Counted from the first letter of the stretch, positions 25,937 through 37,004 are shown. The stretch is 64,000 nucleotides of DNA from Enterobacteriaceae bacterium LSJC7 (GCA_000302695.1 AMFN01000003.1:930001-994000); one strand, 5' to 3'. Numbers and translations: made by a program. Notes: a model not told the origin generated them from the sequence alone.

Positions 25937-27118
25937 TTAGCGTGTGAGCGAGTAAAGCGTACCGTCTTTCGCCTGAATCAACAGCTTGTCGCTGGCAGAG
26001 ACCGGCTCGGTCTGGAAGCCAGAGCTGTCCAGTTTCTGCTGAGCCACGAATGAACCATTATTGGTATCAAGCCAGTGAACATAACCCTCGCTGTCGCCCA
26101 CGACAATGTATCCGTTAAACAGCGCCGGGGTTGTCAGGTTACGGTGCAGCAGATCGCTCTGGGTCCACTGCGTCACACCGCCCTCGGTGCTCAGTGCCAG
26201 TACGCGATCGCTCTGGTCGACCAGGTAAATACGGTTGCCGTCGATAACGAAATCGTTAACCGAACCCAGCTCGCGTTTCCACATAATCTGACCGGAACGT
26301 AAATCCAGTGCCGCCATGTTGCCATTGTAAGCAATCGCGTAAACCACACCATTTTGAACAACCGGAGTGGTATCTACATCACTGATGCGATCGATTTCGG
26401 TCGCGCCCGTGGTGCGTGCAATACGCTGCTGCCAGATCATCTGGCCCTGGTCCATCATCACCGCGCTAACGCGACCGTTGTCGCCACCGATAATCGCTGC
26501 GCCAAAGGCAGTCGCCGGTGCAGACTCACCGCGCAGAGACAGCGCAGAAACGTCCAGGTTAACGGTCCATTTTACACTACCGTCGTTTTCATCAAGCGCC
26601 TGCAGAATACCGTTGCTGGTGTGAACCAGTACGACACCGTCGCTGGCGACCGGACTTGCCAGTGCTTCGCCTGCAACGCGCACCTGCCAGGCAATGCTGC
26701 CATCAGCCGTGTTCAGCGCATAAACCTGTGCTTTTTCGCTACCGACATACAAACGGCTGCCGGAAACCACTACACCGCTGGAAAGCAGGGCTGAGCGGTT
26801 GCGTGAGAAAAAGCCGGTTTTCTCAGAAAGGTCTACTGACCAGATTTCTTTACCGTTATTCGCATCCACCGCTTTGACTTTGCCAAAGCGGTCAGCGGCA
26901 TAAACAGTGCCATCCAGCGAGGCCGGGTGCAGGTTTGAATAAAAATCACCAACGCCATCCCCAACAGAGGTTTTCCATGCCGTCTGCGGAGTGAACTGAT
27001 TGGTCACCTTCGGCAGTGGAGCCATTTGCACCACATCTTCTTCACTGCTAAACAGTGAGCAGCCGCTGAGCAGCGTCAGAGAAAGCAGCCCTGGCATGAA
27101 TAGGTTACGCAATTGCAT
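25937..27118 (-). CDS. bamB: Outer-membrane assembly lipoprotein BamB
   Basis: BamB is a lipoprotein subunit of the BAM complex that inserts beta-barrel proteins into the outer membrane. It has 393 residues, a signal peptide with lipobox LSGC (mature SLFSSEEDV) and an eight-bladed beta-propeller seen as repeated PQQ-like stretches (DLRSGQIMWKREL, DANNGKEIWSVDL, ALDENDGSVKWTV). It starts 10 nt after the yfgM stop, matching the E. coli order. Confidence 0.97.
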   Translation of the reverse strand: MQLRNLFMPGLLSLTLLSGCSLFSSEEDVVQMAPLPKVTNQFTPQTAWKTSVGDGVGDFYSNLHPASLDGTVYAADRFGKVKAVDANNGKEIWSVDLSEKTGFFSRNRSALLSSGVVVSGSRLYVGSEKAQVYALNTADGSIAWQVRVAGEALASPVASDGVVLVHTSNGILQALDENDGSVKWTVNLDVSALSLRGESAPATAFGAAIIGGDNGRVSAVMMDQGQMIWQQRIARTTGATEIDRISDVDTTPVVQNGVVYAIAYNGNMAALDLRSGQIMWKRELGSVNDFVIDGNRIYLVDQSDRVLALSTEGGVTQWTQSDLLHRNLTTPALFNGYIVVGDSEGYVHWLDTNNGSFVAQQKLDSSGFQTEPVSASDKLLIQAKDGTLYSLTR

Positions 27119-27128
27119 CGGGTCCCTC

Positions 27129-27749
27129 TTAGCTGGATAAATTGTTTATTTTCATCTGCATCATTTCGCGCAGCGCTGGCGAGGCATTGCTTGCAACACC
27201 CTGACTCCATGCATCACGCGCGCCCTTACGGTCGCCCTTGCTCAGCAGCGCTTCACCGCGCACATCTGCAACAATGGCCTGCCAGCCTTCGCCTTTCACC
27301 ACATCCAGCGTCTTCAGCGCATCGTCGGCCTGTTTTTGCTGAATCTGAATACGCGCCAGGCGCAGACTTAATACCGCCTGCAGGTTAGCATCTTTCGTGT
27401 TCTTCAGCCCCTGCTGCAGCTGTGCTGCCGCCTTTGCCAGTTCACTTTTGTCAGCATACTGCTGTGCCAGCTCCAGCGCCGCAAATGCGCCGTAAGAGCC
27501 CTGCGTGTCGGTCACAAACTTTTCAGCGCTGGCAAGCGTATCAGGTTTATCACCGTTGAGGCCGGTGACCACTTTCTGATATTCCTGCGACGTCACCATA
27601 GCAGAATCAGCCTTATGGTTGTTCCAGTAACGCCATCCCAGCAATGCACCAATACCAATTACAACACCAACCAGAAGCGCTTTGCCATTCTCGGCAAAGA
27701 AGCGTTTTACCGCTTCCATCTGGTCATTTTCGTTCTCATAAATTTCCAC
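27129..27749 (-). CDS. yfgM: YfgM, ancillary SecYEG-associated TPR protein
   Basis: A 206-residue inner-membrane protein with a short cytoplasmic N-terminus, one helix (about 22-40, GKALLVGVVIGIGALLGW) and a periplasmic TPR-like helical domain. In E. coli YfgM associates with the SecYEG translocon and PpiD and influences the Rcs response. It sits between hisS (35 nt) and bamB (10 nt), as in E. coli. Confidence 0.95.
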   Translation of the reverse strand: MEIYENENDQMEAVKRFFAENGKALLVGVVIGIGALLGWRYWNNHKADSAMVTSQEYQKVVTGLNGDKPDTLASAEKFVTDTQGSYGAFAALELAQQYADKSELAKAAAQLQQGLKNTKDANLQAVLSLRLARIQIQQKQADDALKTLDVVKGEGWQAIVADVRGEALLSKGDRKGARDAWSQGVASNASPALREMMQMKINNLSS

Positions 27750-27784
27750 GCAGTCTTTACTCCTTAACGCTAAGTCTGCCGGGC

Positions 27785-29062
27785 TTACTGACCCAGCAGT
27801 GCCTGCAGATGAGTCGCTACATCATTCTGGAGCACGGTTTGCTGCTCTCCAGAACGTAAATCCTTCACTACTACTTTACCGCCTGCAACCTCATCCTCGC
27901 CAAGCACCAGCGCCACGCGAGCGCCCCACTTGTCAGCACGTGCAAATTGCTTTTTAAAGTTGCCACCGCCGTAGTTGGTCATCAGCTTACAGCCCGGCAA
28001 TGCATCACGTACTTTTTCTGCCAGCAGCATTGCCGCGCTCTGAGTCCCCGCTCCCGAGGAGATGAGATACATATCGACAACGGAATCTGCTTTAAATTCC
28101 GGATTAACTGCCTGAACCAGCAAAACAAGCCGCTCAAGACCCATTGCAAAGCCCACACCCGGTGCTGCACGACCACCCAGCTGCTCAACCAGCCCGTCGT
28201 AGCGACCGCCCGCGCATACCGTACCCTGTGCACCCAGGCTCTCGGTCACCCATTCAAAAACGGTACGGTTGTAATAATCAAGACCACGCACCAGGCGCTG
28301 GTTGACGGTATAGGCAATACCGGCGGCATCAAGAGTGGCACACAGGCCAGCGAAGTGCTCGCGGGATTCTTCATCAAGATAGTCACCCAACTGCGGTGCA
28401 TCATTGAGCAGCGCCTGCACGTCAGGATTTTTAGAATCCAGCACGCGCAGTGGGTTGGTATACATGCGGCGCTGGCTATCTTCATCAAGCTGTTCTTTGA
28501 ACTGCTCAAGGTACGAGACCAGCGCATCACGGTAGGTCGCGCGCGCCTGCGACGAGCCAATAGAGTTCAGTTCAAGGCGCACGTGCTGGTCAATTCCCAG
28601 CTCACGCCACCAGCGAGCCGTCATCATAATCAGTTCGGCATCAATATCTGGCCCGGCCAGCCCAAAGGCTTCGGCACCAATCTGGTGGAACTGGCGATAG
28701 CGCCCTTTCTGCGGACGCTCGTGGCGGAACATCGGCCCGATGTACCACAGACGCTGTTCCTGATTGTACAGCAGACCATGCTCGATGCCCGCACGCACGC
28801 AGCTTGCAGTCCCTTCAGGACGCAGCGTCAGGCTGTCGCCGTTGCGGTCTTCGAAGGTATACATCTCTTTTTCGACCACGTCGGTAACTTCACCGATGGC
28901 GCGTTTGAATAACGGGGTCTGCTCTACAATCGGAGTACGGATTTCGCTGTAGCCATAGCTGCCGAGCACCTGTTTTAGAATGCCTTCAATTTGCTGCCAG
29001 AGCGCCGTCTCTGCCGGCAGGTAATCGTTCATGCCGCGAATGGCTTGAATGTTCTTTGCCAC
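27785..29062 (-). CDS. hisS: Histidyl-tRNA synthetase
   Basis: A 425-residue class II aminoacyl-tRNA synthetase that charges tRNA-His. Motif 2 is visible as [18 protein letters not shown], the histidine-specific [15 protein letters not shown] follows, and motif 3 as [11 protein letters not shown]; the C-terminal anticodon-binding domain closes the protein. Same length as E. coli HisS within one residue. Upstream lies the conserved structured spacer to ispG. Confidence 0.98.
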   Translation of the reverse strand: MAKNIQAIRGMNDYLPAETALWQQIEGILKQVLGSYGYSEIRTPIVEQTPLFKRAIGEVTDVVEKEMYTFEDRNGDSLTLRPEGTASCVRAGIEHGLLYNQEQRLWYIGPMFRHERPQKGRYRQFHQIGAEAFGLAGPDIDAELIMMTARWWRELGIDQHVRLELNSIGSSQARATYRDALVSYLEQFKEQLDEDSQRRMYTNPLRVLDSKNPDVQALLNDAPQLGDYLDEESREHFAGLCATLDAAGIAYTVNQRLVRGLDYYNRTVFEWVTESLGAQGTVCAGGRYDGLVEQLGGRAAPGVGFAMGLERLVLLVQAVNPEFKADSVVDMYLISSGAGTQSAAMLLAEKVRDALPGCKLMTNYGGGNFKKQFARADKWGARVALVLGEDEVAGGKVVVKDLRSGEQQTVLQNDVATHLQALLGQ

Positions 29063-29085
29063 GTTTGTTCTCTGTTATCTCATAC

Positions 29086-29170
29086 AAAAAATGAACCCGT
29101 AATGAGACTGCCCTGGCTGGCAGAGCGTCTCGCGGGTTCAATCATACACGTGAAGCGCGCCGCTTCACAA
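29086..29170 (-). ncRNA. sroE: SroE-like small RNA between ispG and hisS
   Basis: In E. coli a roughly 90-nt RNA, SroE, maps to the ispG(gcpE)-hisS gap. Here the same gap, on the same strand, holds a short hairpin (GTGAAGC/GCTTCAC, 29150-29168) and then a long stem beginning TGAACCCG and ending CGGGTTCA (29092-29140), closed by six T. Position and structure support the call; the ends are approximate and the function is unknown. Confidence 0.55.
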
Positions 29171-29176
29171 TTTGCT

Positions 29177-30295
29177 TTATTTTTCCAGCTGATGAACATT
29201 GATGCGTTTTTGTTCATCCAGCATTGAGGCCTTGGCGCGGATCTTCGCCTCAAGCTGCGCGATCATGTCTTCGTTATCAAGTCGGTCTTTACGCACGCCT
29301 TCTTCATAGAAGCCGCTTTTTCGGTTGCCACCGGTCACGCCTAGCGTGGACACCAGCGCCTCACCCGGCCCGTTTACCACGCAGCCGATAATGGAAACAT
29401 CCATCGGCGTGGTGATGTCTTCAAGGCGCTGCTCCAGCGCATTGACGGTGCCAATAACGTCAAATTCCTGACGCGAGCAGGTCGGGCAAGCAATGAAGTT
29501 GATCCCACGAGCACGAATACGCAGCGACTTCAGGATATCAAAACCGACTTTGATCTCTTCAACCGGATCGGCTGCCAGTGAGACGCGCAGGGTATCGCCA
29601 ATGCCCTCAGAAAGCAGCAGGCCAAGACCAATGGCAGACTTCACCGCGCCACTGCGCGCACCGCCTGCTTCGGTGATCCCCAGATGCAGGGGCTGATCGA
29701 TAGCCTTCGCCAGTAAACGATAGGCTTCTACCGCAAGGAATACGTCAGAAGCTTTGACGCTCACTTTAAACTGATCAAAGTTGAGTCGGTCAAGATGATC
29801 CACATGGCGCATGGCCGATTCCAGCAGCGCCTGCGGCGTAGGCTCACCGTATTTTTCCTGGAGATCTTTTTCAAGCGATCCGGCGTTAACGCCGATACGG
29901 ATAGGAATATTTTTATCACGCGCGCAGTCAACGACCTGGCGGATACGCTCTTCGTTACCAATGTTGCCCGGGTTAATACGCAGGCAATCTACACCGTATT
30001 CCGCCACTTTAAGCGCGATGCGGTAATCGAAGTGGATATCTGCCACCAGCGGCAGGCTAACCTGCTGCTTAATAAGCTTAAACGCTTCGGCAGCGTCCAT
30101 AGTAGGAACGGAGACACGCACGATATCGGCACCCGCACGCGCCAGCGCATTAATCTGGCCAACGGTGGCCTCCACATCCGTGGTGCGAGTGTTAGTCATG
30201 GACTGCACGGCGATGGGAGCACCATCGCCGATGGGAACATTACCCACGTAGATACGGGTCGATTTTCTGCGCTGAATGGGTGATTCGTGGTTCAT
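29177..30295 (-). CDS. ispG: 4-hydroxy-3-methylbut-2-enyl diphosphate synthase
   Basis: IspG (GcpE) makes HMBPP from MEcPP in the MEP isoprenoid pathway with a 4Fe-4S cluster. The 372 residues have the N-terminal TIM barrel ([18 protein letters not shown]) and the C-terminal cluster-binding cysteines in [11 protein letters not shown] and [10 protein letters not shown]. Length equals that of E. coli IspG. It follows rodZ by 34 nt. Confidence 0.97.
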   Translation of the reverse strand: MNHESPIQRRKSTRIYVGNVPIGDGAPIAVQSMTNTRTTDVEATVGQINALARAGADIVRVSVPTMDAAEAFKLIKQQVSLPLVADIHFDYRIALKVAEYGVDCLRINPGNIGNEERIRQVVDCARDKNIPIRIGVNAGSLEKDLQEKYGEPTPQALLESAMRHVDHLDRLNFDQFKVSVKASDVFLAVEAYRLLAKAIDQPLHLGITEAGGARSGAVKSAIGLGLLLSEGIGDTLRVSLAADPVEEIKVGFDILKSLRIRARGINFIACPTCSRQEFDVIGTVNALEQRLEDITTPMDVSIIGCVVNGPGEALVSTLGVTGGNRKSGFYEEGVRKDRLDNEDMIAQLEAKIRAKASMLDEQKRINVHQLEK

Positions 30296-30329
30296 GCTAC
30301 TTCTCTGTCTTTGCTGCTTATGCTGTGCA

Positions 30330-31367
30330 TTATTCTGCGTTCAGCGTCAGGCGCGCAACCTGGCTTGTTCTGATAAAGCGGCTCAGATCGACAGGTTTAC
30401 CCTGATACTGAATCTGAACGGCGGCCGGTGCACCAATCTTCAGGCGGTATGGTGCCTGCCCGGTGAGGTTCAGGCTGCCGTCTTTACGCTGCATACCACT
30501 GAACAGCTTTTTGCCTGTTGCGTCTGTCACTTCCAGCCAGCAGTCAGCGTTAAAATTCATGACGATAGCGTTAGCATCGGACTGGGGTTGCGTTGCTGCC
30601 TGCCCGGTAGGCAACGTGCCTGCTGTTGCATCAGCGTTAGCGTTGGTATCAGTATTCGCCGTGGTAGCACCATCAACGTTTGCCTGACTCGGTGAAACAA
30701 CGCCAGACGGCGTGTTGTTATCAACCTGAGCGGGCTGCGAGGTCGCTGGCGCGGTAGTGGTGTTCTGCACTGTCGTGTCCGGTGCAGTGGCCTGCCCGCC
30801 GGTTGCAGAAGGTTCTGTGGTCTGCGTCTGCTCAGTGCCAGAGTCCTGACCCACAATTTCACCATTATTAAGCGGAACAGGCTGAGGTGTTGCGCTGTCG
30901 GCGCTCACTTCAGGCGTTGAGGCATCGGCCATAGAATTAATTTCTTCCTGCTGAGCCTTGTGGTTTTGCCACCACCAGGCGCCGGTCAGGCCGATAACAA
31001 CAAAAAGCACCAGCCAGGTGAAACTCATCAACCAGCCATCACGCTTTTTGCGCCGCTTACCCAGAGAAAAGCCCTGAACCGTCTGAACCTTTGAGGATTT
31101 CATCGGAACCTGCTTTTCCATCATCGGCAGCAGTTCTTCCTCAGGGATGTGCACAAGGCGTGCGTATGAGCGGATATAACCGCGCAGAAAAGTAGACGCC
31201 AGATCGCCAGGGGTTTTGTCCTCTTCGATCTCGCGCACGGTAGAAACCTTAAGACACAGTCTCTCCGCCACCATCTGTTGGCTCAGTCCAAGTTGCTCTC
31301 GGGCGCTACGCAAACGTTCACCCGTGCTTAATGCTGTATTTTGTTCGTGATTGGCTTCAGTATTCAT
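30330..31367 (-). CDS. rodZ: Cytoskeletal membrane protein RodZ
   Basis: RodZ links MreB filaments to the wall-elongation machinery. The 345 residues show a cytoplasmic Cro/C1-type HTH (about 15-85, [24 protein letters not shown]), a basic juxtamembrane patch ([10 protein letters not shown]), one membrane helix (about 113-133), a long Thr/Ala/Gln/Pro-rich periplasmic linker (about 150-255) and a C-terminal beta domain. The linker is the variable part of the family. Confidence 0.96.
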   Translation of the reverse strand: MNTEANHEQNTALSTGERLRSAREQLGLSQQMVAERLCLKVSTVREIEEDKTPGDLASTFLRGYIRSYARLVHIPEEELLPMMEKQVPMKSSKVQTVQGFSLGKRRKKRDGWLMSFTWLVLFVVIGLTGAWWWQNHKAQQEEINSMADASTPEVSADSATPQPVPLNNGEIVGQDSGTEQTQTTEPSATGGQATAPDTTVQNTTTAPATSQPAQVDNNTPSGVVSPSQANVDGATTANTDTNANADATAGTLPTGQAATQPQSDANAIVMNFNADCWLEVTDATGKKLFSGMQRKDGSLNLTGQAPYRLKIGAPAAVQIQYQGKPVDLSRFIRTSQVARLTLNAE

Positions 31368-31770
31368 TCGCTACAACTGCTGGAACTGTTGGAATTAAAT
31401 AAACAGACGCCGACTCACTTTAGCGCACTCCGCGCTGTGCCCGCGCCGCGAAAAAATCTTTGTATGAAGCTATACGCGCTCCATCCGAACACCCAGCTAT
31501 GCCCCTGAACAAACAAACTTACGTCAGGTTCCTTAACCATAGACAGCTTTTTATCAACTGTCCGGTTTATCTGAACATAAGCCCTACGGGGTACGCAGCT
31601 AAACTGTTGTTGTACCGCTACATACTGCCCTAAAGCGCCAGGAAACGCACCGTGTTTGTGAAATTTGCTGAAATATTCCAGCGCCATATTTCACTGCTGA
31701 AAAAAAATGGCGCTTTTTTATGCCGGCCGTCCTCAGTACTGACAGCCAGCATAAGGTTATCCGCAGCAAA
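31368..31770. other. rodZ-rlmN spacer with plus-strand terminator-like hairpin
   Basis: About 400 nt without a recognised gene; it should hold the rodZ promoter. At 31680-31719, AGCGCCAT pairs with ATGGCGCT and is followed by TTTTT on the plus strand. Both flanking genes read minus, so this hairpin could only end a plus-strand transcript. A 90-codon minus-strand frame at 31415-31687 shows no family features. Confidence 0.45.
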
Positions 31771-32937
31771 TCAGACTGCTTTTACCGCAATTGGTTCCCC
31801 CTGCGCGCGTTTACGCAGAGTACGTTTGGTGCGGTCAATCACCTCACCGGCCAACTGACCACAGGCGGCATCAATATCATCACCGCGGGTTTTACGCACA
31901 ATGGTGGTAAAACCGTATTCCATCAGCACCTTGGAGAAACGGTCAATGCGGCTGTTAGAACTGCGACCATACGGCGCCCCCGGGAACGGGTTCCACGGAA
32001 TCAGGTTGATTTTGCACGGCGTATCTTTCAGGCACTCCGCCAGCTGATGGGCGTGCTCTGTGCCGTCGTTGATGTGATCGAGCATCACGTACTCAATCGT
32101 CACGCGGCCCTGATTGGCGTTAGATTTATCGAGATAGCGGCGCACGGACGCCAGAAAAGCCTCGATATTGTATTTCTTGTTAATGGGCATGATTTCGTCG
32201 CGGATAGCGTCCGTTGGCGCATGCAGCGAAATCGCCAGCGCAACGTCAATCATATCGCCAAGTTTATCCAGCGCAGGCACTACGCCTGAGGTGGAAATGG
32301 TCACGCGGCGCTTGGACAGGCCAAAACCGAAGTCATCAAGCATGATTTCCATCGCGGGAACCACGTTAGTCAGGTTAAGCAATGGCTCGCCCATGCCCAT
32401 CATCACCACGTTGGTGATAGGACGCTGGCCGGTAACCTTTGCCGCACCAATAATTTTTGCCGCACGCCAGACCTGGCCGATAATTTCTGACACGCGCAGG
32501 TTGCGGTTAAAGCCCTGCTGCGCAGTAGAACAGAATTTGCACTCAAGGGCGCAGCCAACCTGGGAGGAGACGCACAGCGTTGCGCGGTCTTCTTCCGGGA
32601 TATAGACGGTTTCAACGCGCTGGCCACCGACGAGAATTGCCCACTTAATCGTGCCGTCGCTGGAGCGCTGCTCTTCAACGACTTCTGGTGCGCGAATCTC
32701 GGCAACCTCTTTCAGGCGGCTGCGCAGCACTTTGTTGATATCCGTCATTTCGTCGAAATCATCACAGCAATAGTGATACATCCACTTCATGACCTGATCG
32801 GCACGAAAAGGCTTTTCGCCCATATCGCTGAAAAATTTACGTAAATCCTGACGAGTGAGATCCAGCAGATTGATTTTTTCATTTTTGCTGGCAATGGCGG
32901 ACGGCGTGGTCCCGGGCGTGACAATTTGCTCTGACAT
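31771..32937 (-). CDS. rlmN: 23S rRNA/tRNA adenine-C2 methyltransferase RlmN
   Basis: A radical-SAM enzyme that methylates A2503 of 23S rRNA and A37 of some tRNAs. The 388 residues show the CxxxCxxC cluster motif in [17 protein letters not shown], the glycine-rich [10 protein letters not shown], and the C-terminal catalytic Cys in [12 protein letters not shown]. It follows ndk. Confidence 0.97.
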   Translation of the reverse strand: MSEQIVTPGTTPSAIASKNEKINLLDLTRQDLRKFFSDMGEKPFRADQVMKWMYHYCCDDFDEMTDINKVLRSRLKEVAEIRAPEVVEEQRSSDGTIKWAILVGGQRVETVYIPEEDRATLCVSSQVGCALECKFCSTAQQGFNRNLRVSEIIGQVWRAAKIIGAAKVTGQRPITNVVMMGMGEPLLNLTNVVPAMEIMLDDFGFGLSKRRVTISTSGVVPALDKLGDMIDVALAISLHAPTDAIRDEIMPINKKYNIEAFLASVRRYLDKSNANQGRVTIEYVMLDHINDGTEHAHQLAECLKDTPCKINLIPWNPFPGAPYGRSSNSRIDRFSKVLMEYGFTTIVRKTRGDDIDAACGQLAGEVIDRTKRTLRKRAQGEPIAVKAV

Positions 32938-32992
32938 AATGTTTTCCGGCCTCGTTGTTACACGTTATGGCCCCTGGAGGGTTATAAAATGA

Positions 32993-33024
32993 AGCGCCTC
33001 TGAACACCATCGTCCAGAGGCGCT
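32993..33024 (-). terminator. Hairpin between ndk and rlmN
   Basis: A 10-bp stem, AGCGCCTCTG/CAGAGGCGCT, with a 12-nt loop. On the minus strand it is followed by TCATTTTAT, a weak T tract. It probably terminates ndk. Confidence 0.7.
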
Positions 33025-33108
33025 GCATTGTACAAATTCTGCGACGTGTATGCCATGCCCACAGCGGGCAAGGATGAAAGAAAATGTAAACGTCGCTTAA
33101 TAATGTGC

Positions 33109-33540
33109 TTAGCGGGTACGCTTACACACTTCGCCTTCACCGAAGAAGAAGGCAATTTCACGCGCCGCAGACTCAACAGAGTCAGAGCCGTGGGTGCCGT
33201 TTTCAGTCAGGCTGTCAGCATAATCAGCACGCAGCGTACCGGCCAGCGCGTTTTCCGGATTAGTGGCACCCAGGATTTCACGGTGGCGGCGCACCGCAGA
33301 TTCGCCTTCCAGTACGGAGACAACAACCGGGCCTGAAGTCATAAATTCAACCAGACCGTCAAAGAACGGCCTACCGTCGTGCTCAGCGTAGAAACCGCGC
33401 GCCTGCTCAACGGTCAGATGCAGCATTTTGCTGCCAACAATTTTCAGCCCCGCCGTTTCGAAGCGGGCAAAAATTTCGCCGATTACGTTTTTCGCCACCG
33501 CGTTCGGCTTGATGATGGAAAACGTACGTTCAATTGCCAT
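33109..33540 (-). CDS. ndk: Nucleoside diphosphate kinase
   Basis: Ndk transfers the gamma-phosphate between nucleoside triphosphates and diphosphates through a phospho-His. At 143 residues it equals the E. coli length; the catalytic His is in [13 protein letters not shown] and the N-terminus [15 protein letters not shown] is typical. In E. coli K-12 pbpC and yfhM lie just beyond; here the 277-nt gap to sseA holds neither. Confidence 0.98.
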   Translation of the reverse strand: MAIERTFSIIKPNAVAKNVIGEIFARFETAGLKIVGSKMLHLTVEQARGFYAEHDGRPFFDGLVEFMTSGPVVVSVLEGESAVRRHREILGATNPENALAGTLRADYADSLTENGTHGSDSVESAAREIAFFFGEGEVCKRTR

Positions 33541-33817
33541 GACTGACTACCTCGTAGTTGTGTTCTGTTGTGCCGGCAAAACCGGTGTATGTAAAAGTGG
33601 CGAGGATTATAAAGAGAGGTACAGCCCTTGCCTATGGTTAGAGATAACATTTTTTTAAAAAATCCCGTTTTTCAGCAACACACTCGCACTGACGCTATTT
33701 TATGCTTTTGCATTACGCCAGCGAGCGGAAGCTGGCTCGCATCCCTGAGAACACGCGCTTGTCGCAGGCGCTAAAAACATCGACAATCCACAGTGATATG
33801 CTGACGCGGAGGCAAGC

Positions 33818-34666
33818 ATGACCCTCTCTTTATTTGTGACGAGCGACTGGCTCACCGAACATCTCGACGACCCCGAAATACAGATTATTGATGCCCGTAT
33901 GGCGCCGCCCGGCCAGGAGCACCGCGATGTGCCCGCAGAATACCGTGCGGGCCATCTTCCGGGGGCTGTATTCTTTGATATTGAAGCGCTCTCTGACCAT
34001 ACCACGCCGCTACCGCATATGATGCCACGCCCGGAGAGCTTTACCGTTGCCATGCGTGAGCTTGGCGTTAATCGCGACAAACATCTGGTGGTGTATGACG
34101 AAGGCGACCTGTTCTCGGCACCGCGCGCGTGGTGGATGCTGAAAACCTTTGGTGCCCCAACGGTTTCCATTCTTGCTGGCGGTCTGGCAGGCTGGAAAGC
34201 CCAGCAGCGTGTGCTGGAAACCGGCACCGTTGATTTGCCGGAAGGCGAGTTTGAGGTGAAGTTTGATGCACAGGCGGTTAAACGCCTGACCGACGTTTTG
34301 CTGGTAAGCCACGAAGGCGGTGCGCAACTGGTTGATGCCCGTCCGGCACCACGCTTTAATGCACAAGCCGATGAGCCACGCCCTGGGTTGCGCCGCGGCC
34401 ATATTCCCGGCGCACTCAACGTGCCGTGGGGCGAGCTGGTCGAAAATGGGCAGTTAAAAGACGGTGCTGCGCTTGCCGCCATTTTTCAACAGCATGGTGT
34501 AGACCTGGAACAACCCGTCATTGCCAGCTGCGGCTCTGGTGTGACTGGCGCGGTGGTGGTGGTGGCGCTGCACACGCTGGGCGCGACTGACGTTACGCTT
34601 TATGACGGCTCGTGGAGTGAATGGGGCGCGCGTGATGACCTGCCGGTCGAACCTGCGGGCAACTGA
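33818..34666 (+). CDS. sseA: 3-mercaptopyruvate sulfurtransferase
   Basis: SseA moves sulfur from 3-mercaptopyruvate to acceptors such as cyanide or thiols. The 282 residues form two rhodanese domains. The C-terminal one has the active-site Cys in ASCGSGVTGAV, the loop type of mercaptopyruvate enzymes, and a second conserved block reads RRGHIPGALNVPW. Convergent with sseB. Confidence 0.96.
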   Translation: MTLSLFVTSDWLTEHLDDPEIQIIDARMAPPGQEHRDVPAEYRAGHLPGAVFFDIEALSDHTTPLPHMMPRPESFTVAMRELGVNRDKHLVVYDEGDLFSAPRAWWMLKTFGAPTVSILAGGLAGWKAQQRVLETGTVDLPEGEFEVKFDAQAVKRLTDVLLVSHEGGAQLVDARPAPRFNAQADEPRPGLRRGHIPGALNVPWGELVENGQLKDGAALAAIFQQHGVDLEQPVIASCGSGVTGAVVVVALHTLGATDVTLYDGSWSEWGARDDLPVEPAGN

Positions 34667-34699
34667 TTTCCCGTTATCGCTGACGGCTCATCATAAATG

Positions 34700-34723
34700 A
34701 AACGGCCCCTTCGGGGCCGTGTT
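34700..34723 (-). terminator. Terminator downstream of sseB
   Basis: ACGGCCCC/GGGGCCGT stem with a 3-nt loop; on the minus strand it runs into TTTCATTTAT. It sits in the 56-nt convergent gap between sseA and sseB. Confidence 0.65.
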
Positions 34724-35499
34724 CAGATAATGCGGTTGGTTTTGAAATCGCGCAGGAAGCTACCCCAGCGCCGTTCGTAGAACGGCGTCAGGTGCGCCAT
34801 CATAAAATGGCTGATACCGCTCTCGCCTTCGGCGATAAGGCAAATGTCCAGCGGGTCGTCACCCGGCAGCGTATCCATTGCCACACTGCCCGCCGCCTGA
34901 ATAATAGCTTCTACGTCGCCATCGGCCTCAATCCCCAACAGCAGCACCGCCTGCTCCTGCGCCTGTTCTTTTAACGAACATACAAATGCGCGCTTCACGG
35001 TTTTCATGCCTTTAAACAGCGTTGTCAGTGAGTCTATCATTTGTGCCGGTGGTTCAGGCACTTCGGAAAGCAACAGGGCTTCGCCGCCCTCCAGCACCGT
35101 CTGCTGACTGAGCGGATCGCCTTCTTTACTGAGCAAATGGCTGATTTCCCGCGGCGTGAATTCTTTGCCGGTTGGCAGTTTGGCGTTAAGGAACAGCGTT
35201 TCGCCAAGCGTCATTTCAAATAGCGTGCGCACAGGCATCACCACAAACGCCTGTTCGCCAGCAACCGCCTGCTCCAGCGCGGCCAGCGAGGTAAAAAACG
35301 GAATAACCGATGCGCCGTCATCCTTTTCCCAGTGCTGTAAATCGACCGCGCTGTTGGCATCCATCGCTTCGCCCTGCGCGGACTCACCGGGCACCCAGAC
35401 GCTGGCATCCAGTAATGTACGGAAAAAAGCCGGACGGTGCGCCGGTTCGGTCGCCGCCTGCTCCAGCAGCGTTTCTAACTCATTTTTCGTTTCTGACAT
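34723..35499 (-). CDS. sseB: SseB family protein
   Basis: A 258-residue cytoplasmic protein homologous to E. coli SseB (Enhanced serine sensitivity). The N-terminal domain carries LLEQAATEPAHRPAFFRTLL and the C-terminal domain ends YERRWGSFLRDFKTNRII. In E. coli its overexpression was linked to serine sensitivity; the molecular role is unclear. It lies 155 nt downstream of pepB on the same strand. Confidence 0.92.
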   Translation of the reverse strand: MSETKNELETLLEQAATEPAHRPAFFRTLLDASVWVPGESAQGEAMDANSAVDLQHWEKDDGASVIPFFTSLAALEQAVAGEQAFVVMPVRTLFEMTLGETLFLNAKLPTGKEFTPREISHLLSKEGDPLSQQTVLEGGEALLLSEVPEPPAQMIDSLTTLFKGMKTVKRAFVCSLKEQAQEQAVLLLGIEADGDVEAIIQAAGSVAMDTLPGDDPLDICLIAEGESGISHFMMAHLTPFYERRWGSFLRDFKTNRII

Positions 35500-35654
35500 A
35501 GGTTATCCGTCAAACAGCGGCACCGCTTTAGCGCTCATGCCGCAGCACTCTGTGCTTACGTTTCCTTTCTGAATGCAGACTCTGGCCCACCGGCCTTGTA
35601 CGCTGTACCAGGCAGACGCCTGGTACTCACGGCAATCGGCTCGTGCCAGCGAAC

Positions 35655-36941
35655 TTACTTCGCTGTCAGCAGATGTGCCAGCGTGCGCACACCAATGCCG
35701 GTGGCACCCGCCGCCCACTGCTCAACCGCCGACTTGCGGTAAGTCGCAGAGCAGTCGATATGCAGCCAGCCTTTGCGGTAGCGCTCAACAAAGTGAGACA
35801 GGAAGCCCGCTGCCGTGCTGGCCCCGGCCGGATACGCCGCACCGCCGGTATTGTTCAGGTCGGCAAAATTCGACGGCAGCTGGCTGCGGTGCATTTCTGC
35901 CAACGGTAAGCGCCAGAAGGCTTCGTTTTCTGCCTGTGCGCTTGCCATCAGACGATTGCAGAGCGTATCGTCAAAGCTCAGCAACGCGTGGTAGTCGTTA
36001 CCCAGCGCCGTTTTCGCCGCCCCGGTCAGTGTGGCACAGTCGATGATAATTTCCGGGTTCAGCGCGCTGGCGTCAATCAGGCCATCGGCCAGTACCAGGC
36101 GACCTTCAGCGTCGGTGTTCATCACCTCAACGGTTTTACCATTGCGGTAGCGAATGATGTCGCCAAGCTTAAAGGCGTTGCCGCTAACCATGTTATCGGC
36201 ACAACACAGAATCAGCTTCACGCGCTTGTTAAGACCACGAGTGATGGCATAGGCCAGCGACCCCGTCACCAGCGCCGCACCGCCCATGTCAGACTTCATA
36301 GAGTCCATAAAGTTGGTTGGCTTGAGGCTGTAGCCGCCGGAGTCAAAGGTGATACCCTTACCGACCAGGCAGGCGTACACCGGCGCGTTAGTGTCACCGG
36401 TCGGGTTGTAGTCGAGCGTCAACAGCACTGGCGCACGACTGGAGCCGCGCCCGACGGTATGCAGCCCAACATAATTCTGTTCACGCAGATCTTCGCCTTT
36501 GGTTATGCGGTAAGTGACCGCCTCGCCGCCGACCTTGCTCAGCAAATCCACCGCGCGCTGCGCCAGCTGCTCCGGGCCGACATCTTCTGCCGGGGCGTTA
36601 ATCACATCGCGCACCCAGTCAATGCAGGTCAGGCGGCTGTCCAGTTCGCGCTGCTGCGCCTCATCGAGGGTTGCCCATTCGACGTTGCGCTGCCCTTTTG
36701 GACCGCGATAGCCCAGCCAGAAAGCCCAGCTTTTCTCAACGTCCCAGCCGCTGCCGGAAAGACACACGTGCTTCAGCCCCTGGCCGTCGATTTTACGCGC
36801 CGCGCGCTGAATCATCGCCAGGTCATCCTGACCGTTCAGGTGCAGAGTCACGCCTTCATTGTTAATGCTGTACGCCGCTTTCTCTCCCCAGCGAGCATCC
36901 GCAGGTGCGCTGGAGAGCATAATGTTCATGGCTTCACTCAT
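35655..36941 (-). CDS. pepB: Aminopeptidase B (M17)
   Basis: A leucine-aminopeptidase-family (M17) hexameric metallopeptidase that removes N-terminal residues from peptides. It has 428 residues; the metal and active-site motifs are [14 protein letters not shown] and [14 protein letters not shown]. The ATG giving [10 protein letters not shown] is the start, matching E. coli PepB. It lies downstream of the isc-fdx-iscX genes on the same strand. Confidence 0.96.
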   Translation of the reverse strand: MSEAMNIMLSSAPADARWGEKAAYSINNEGVTLHLNGQDDLAMIQRAARKIDGQGLKHVCLSGSGWDVEKSWAFWLGYRGPKGQRNVEWATLDEAQQRELDSRLTCIDWVRDVINAPAEDVGPEQLAQRAVDLLSKVGGEAVTYRITKGEDLREQNYVGLHTVGRGSSRAPVLLTLDYNPTGDTNAPVYACLVGKGITFDSGGYSLKPTNFMDSMKSDMGGAALVTGSLAYAITRGLNKRVKLILCCADNMVSGNAFKLGDIIRYRNGKTVEVMNTDAEGRLVLADGLIDASALNPEIIIDCATLTGAAKTALGNDYHALLSFDDTLCNRLMASAQAENEAFWRLPLAEMHRSQLPSNFADLNNTGGAAYPAGASTAAGFLSHFVERYRKGWLHIDCSATYRKSAVEQWAAGATGIGVRTLAHLLTAK

Positions 36942-37004
36942 CTTGTTTTCCTTATTGTGTTGTCGCCCGTTATAAAAACGGGCCGCCACTGGCAGCCCGT
37001 TGTG

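Noticed and set aside
31415-31687. 90-codon minus-strand frame between rodZ and rlmN
   Set aside because: No ribosome site or family features; most likely chance in the rodZ leader.
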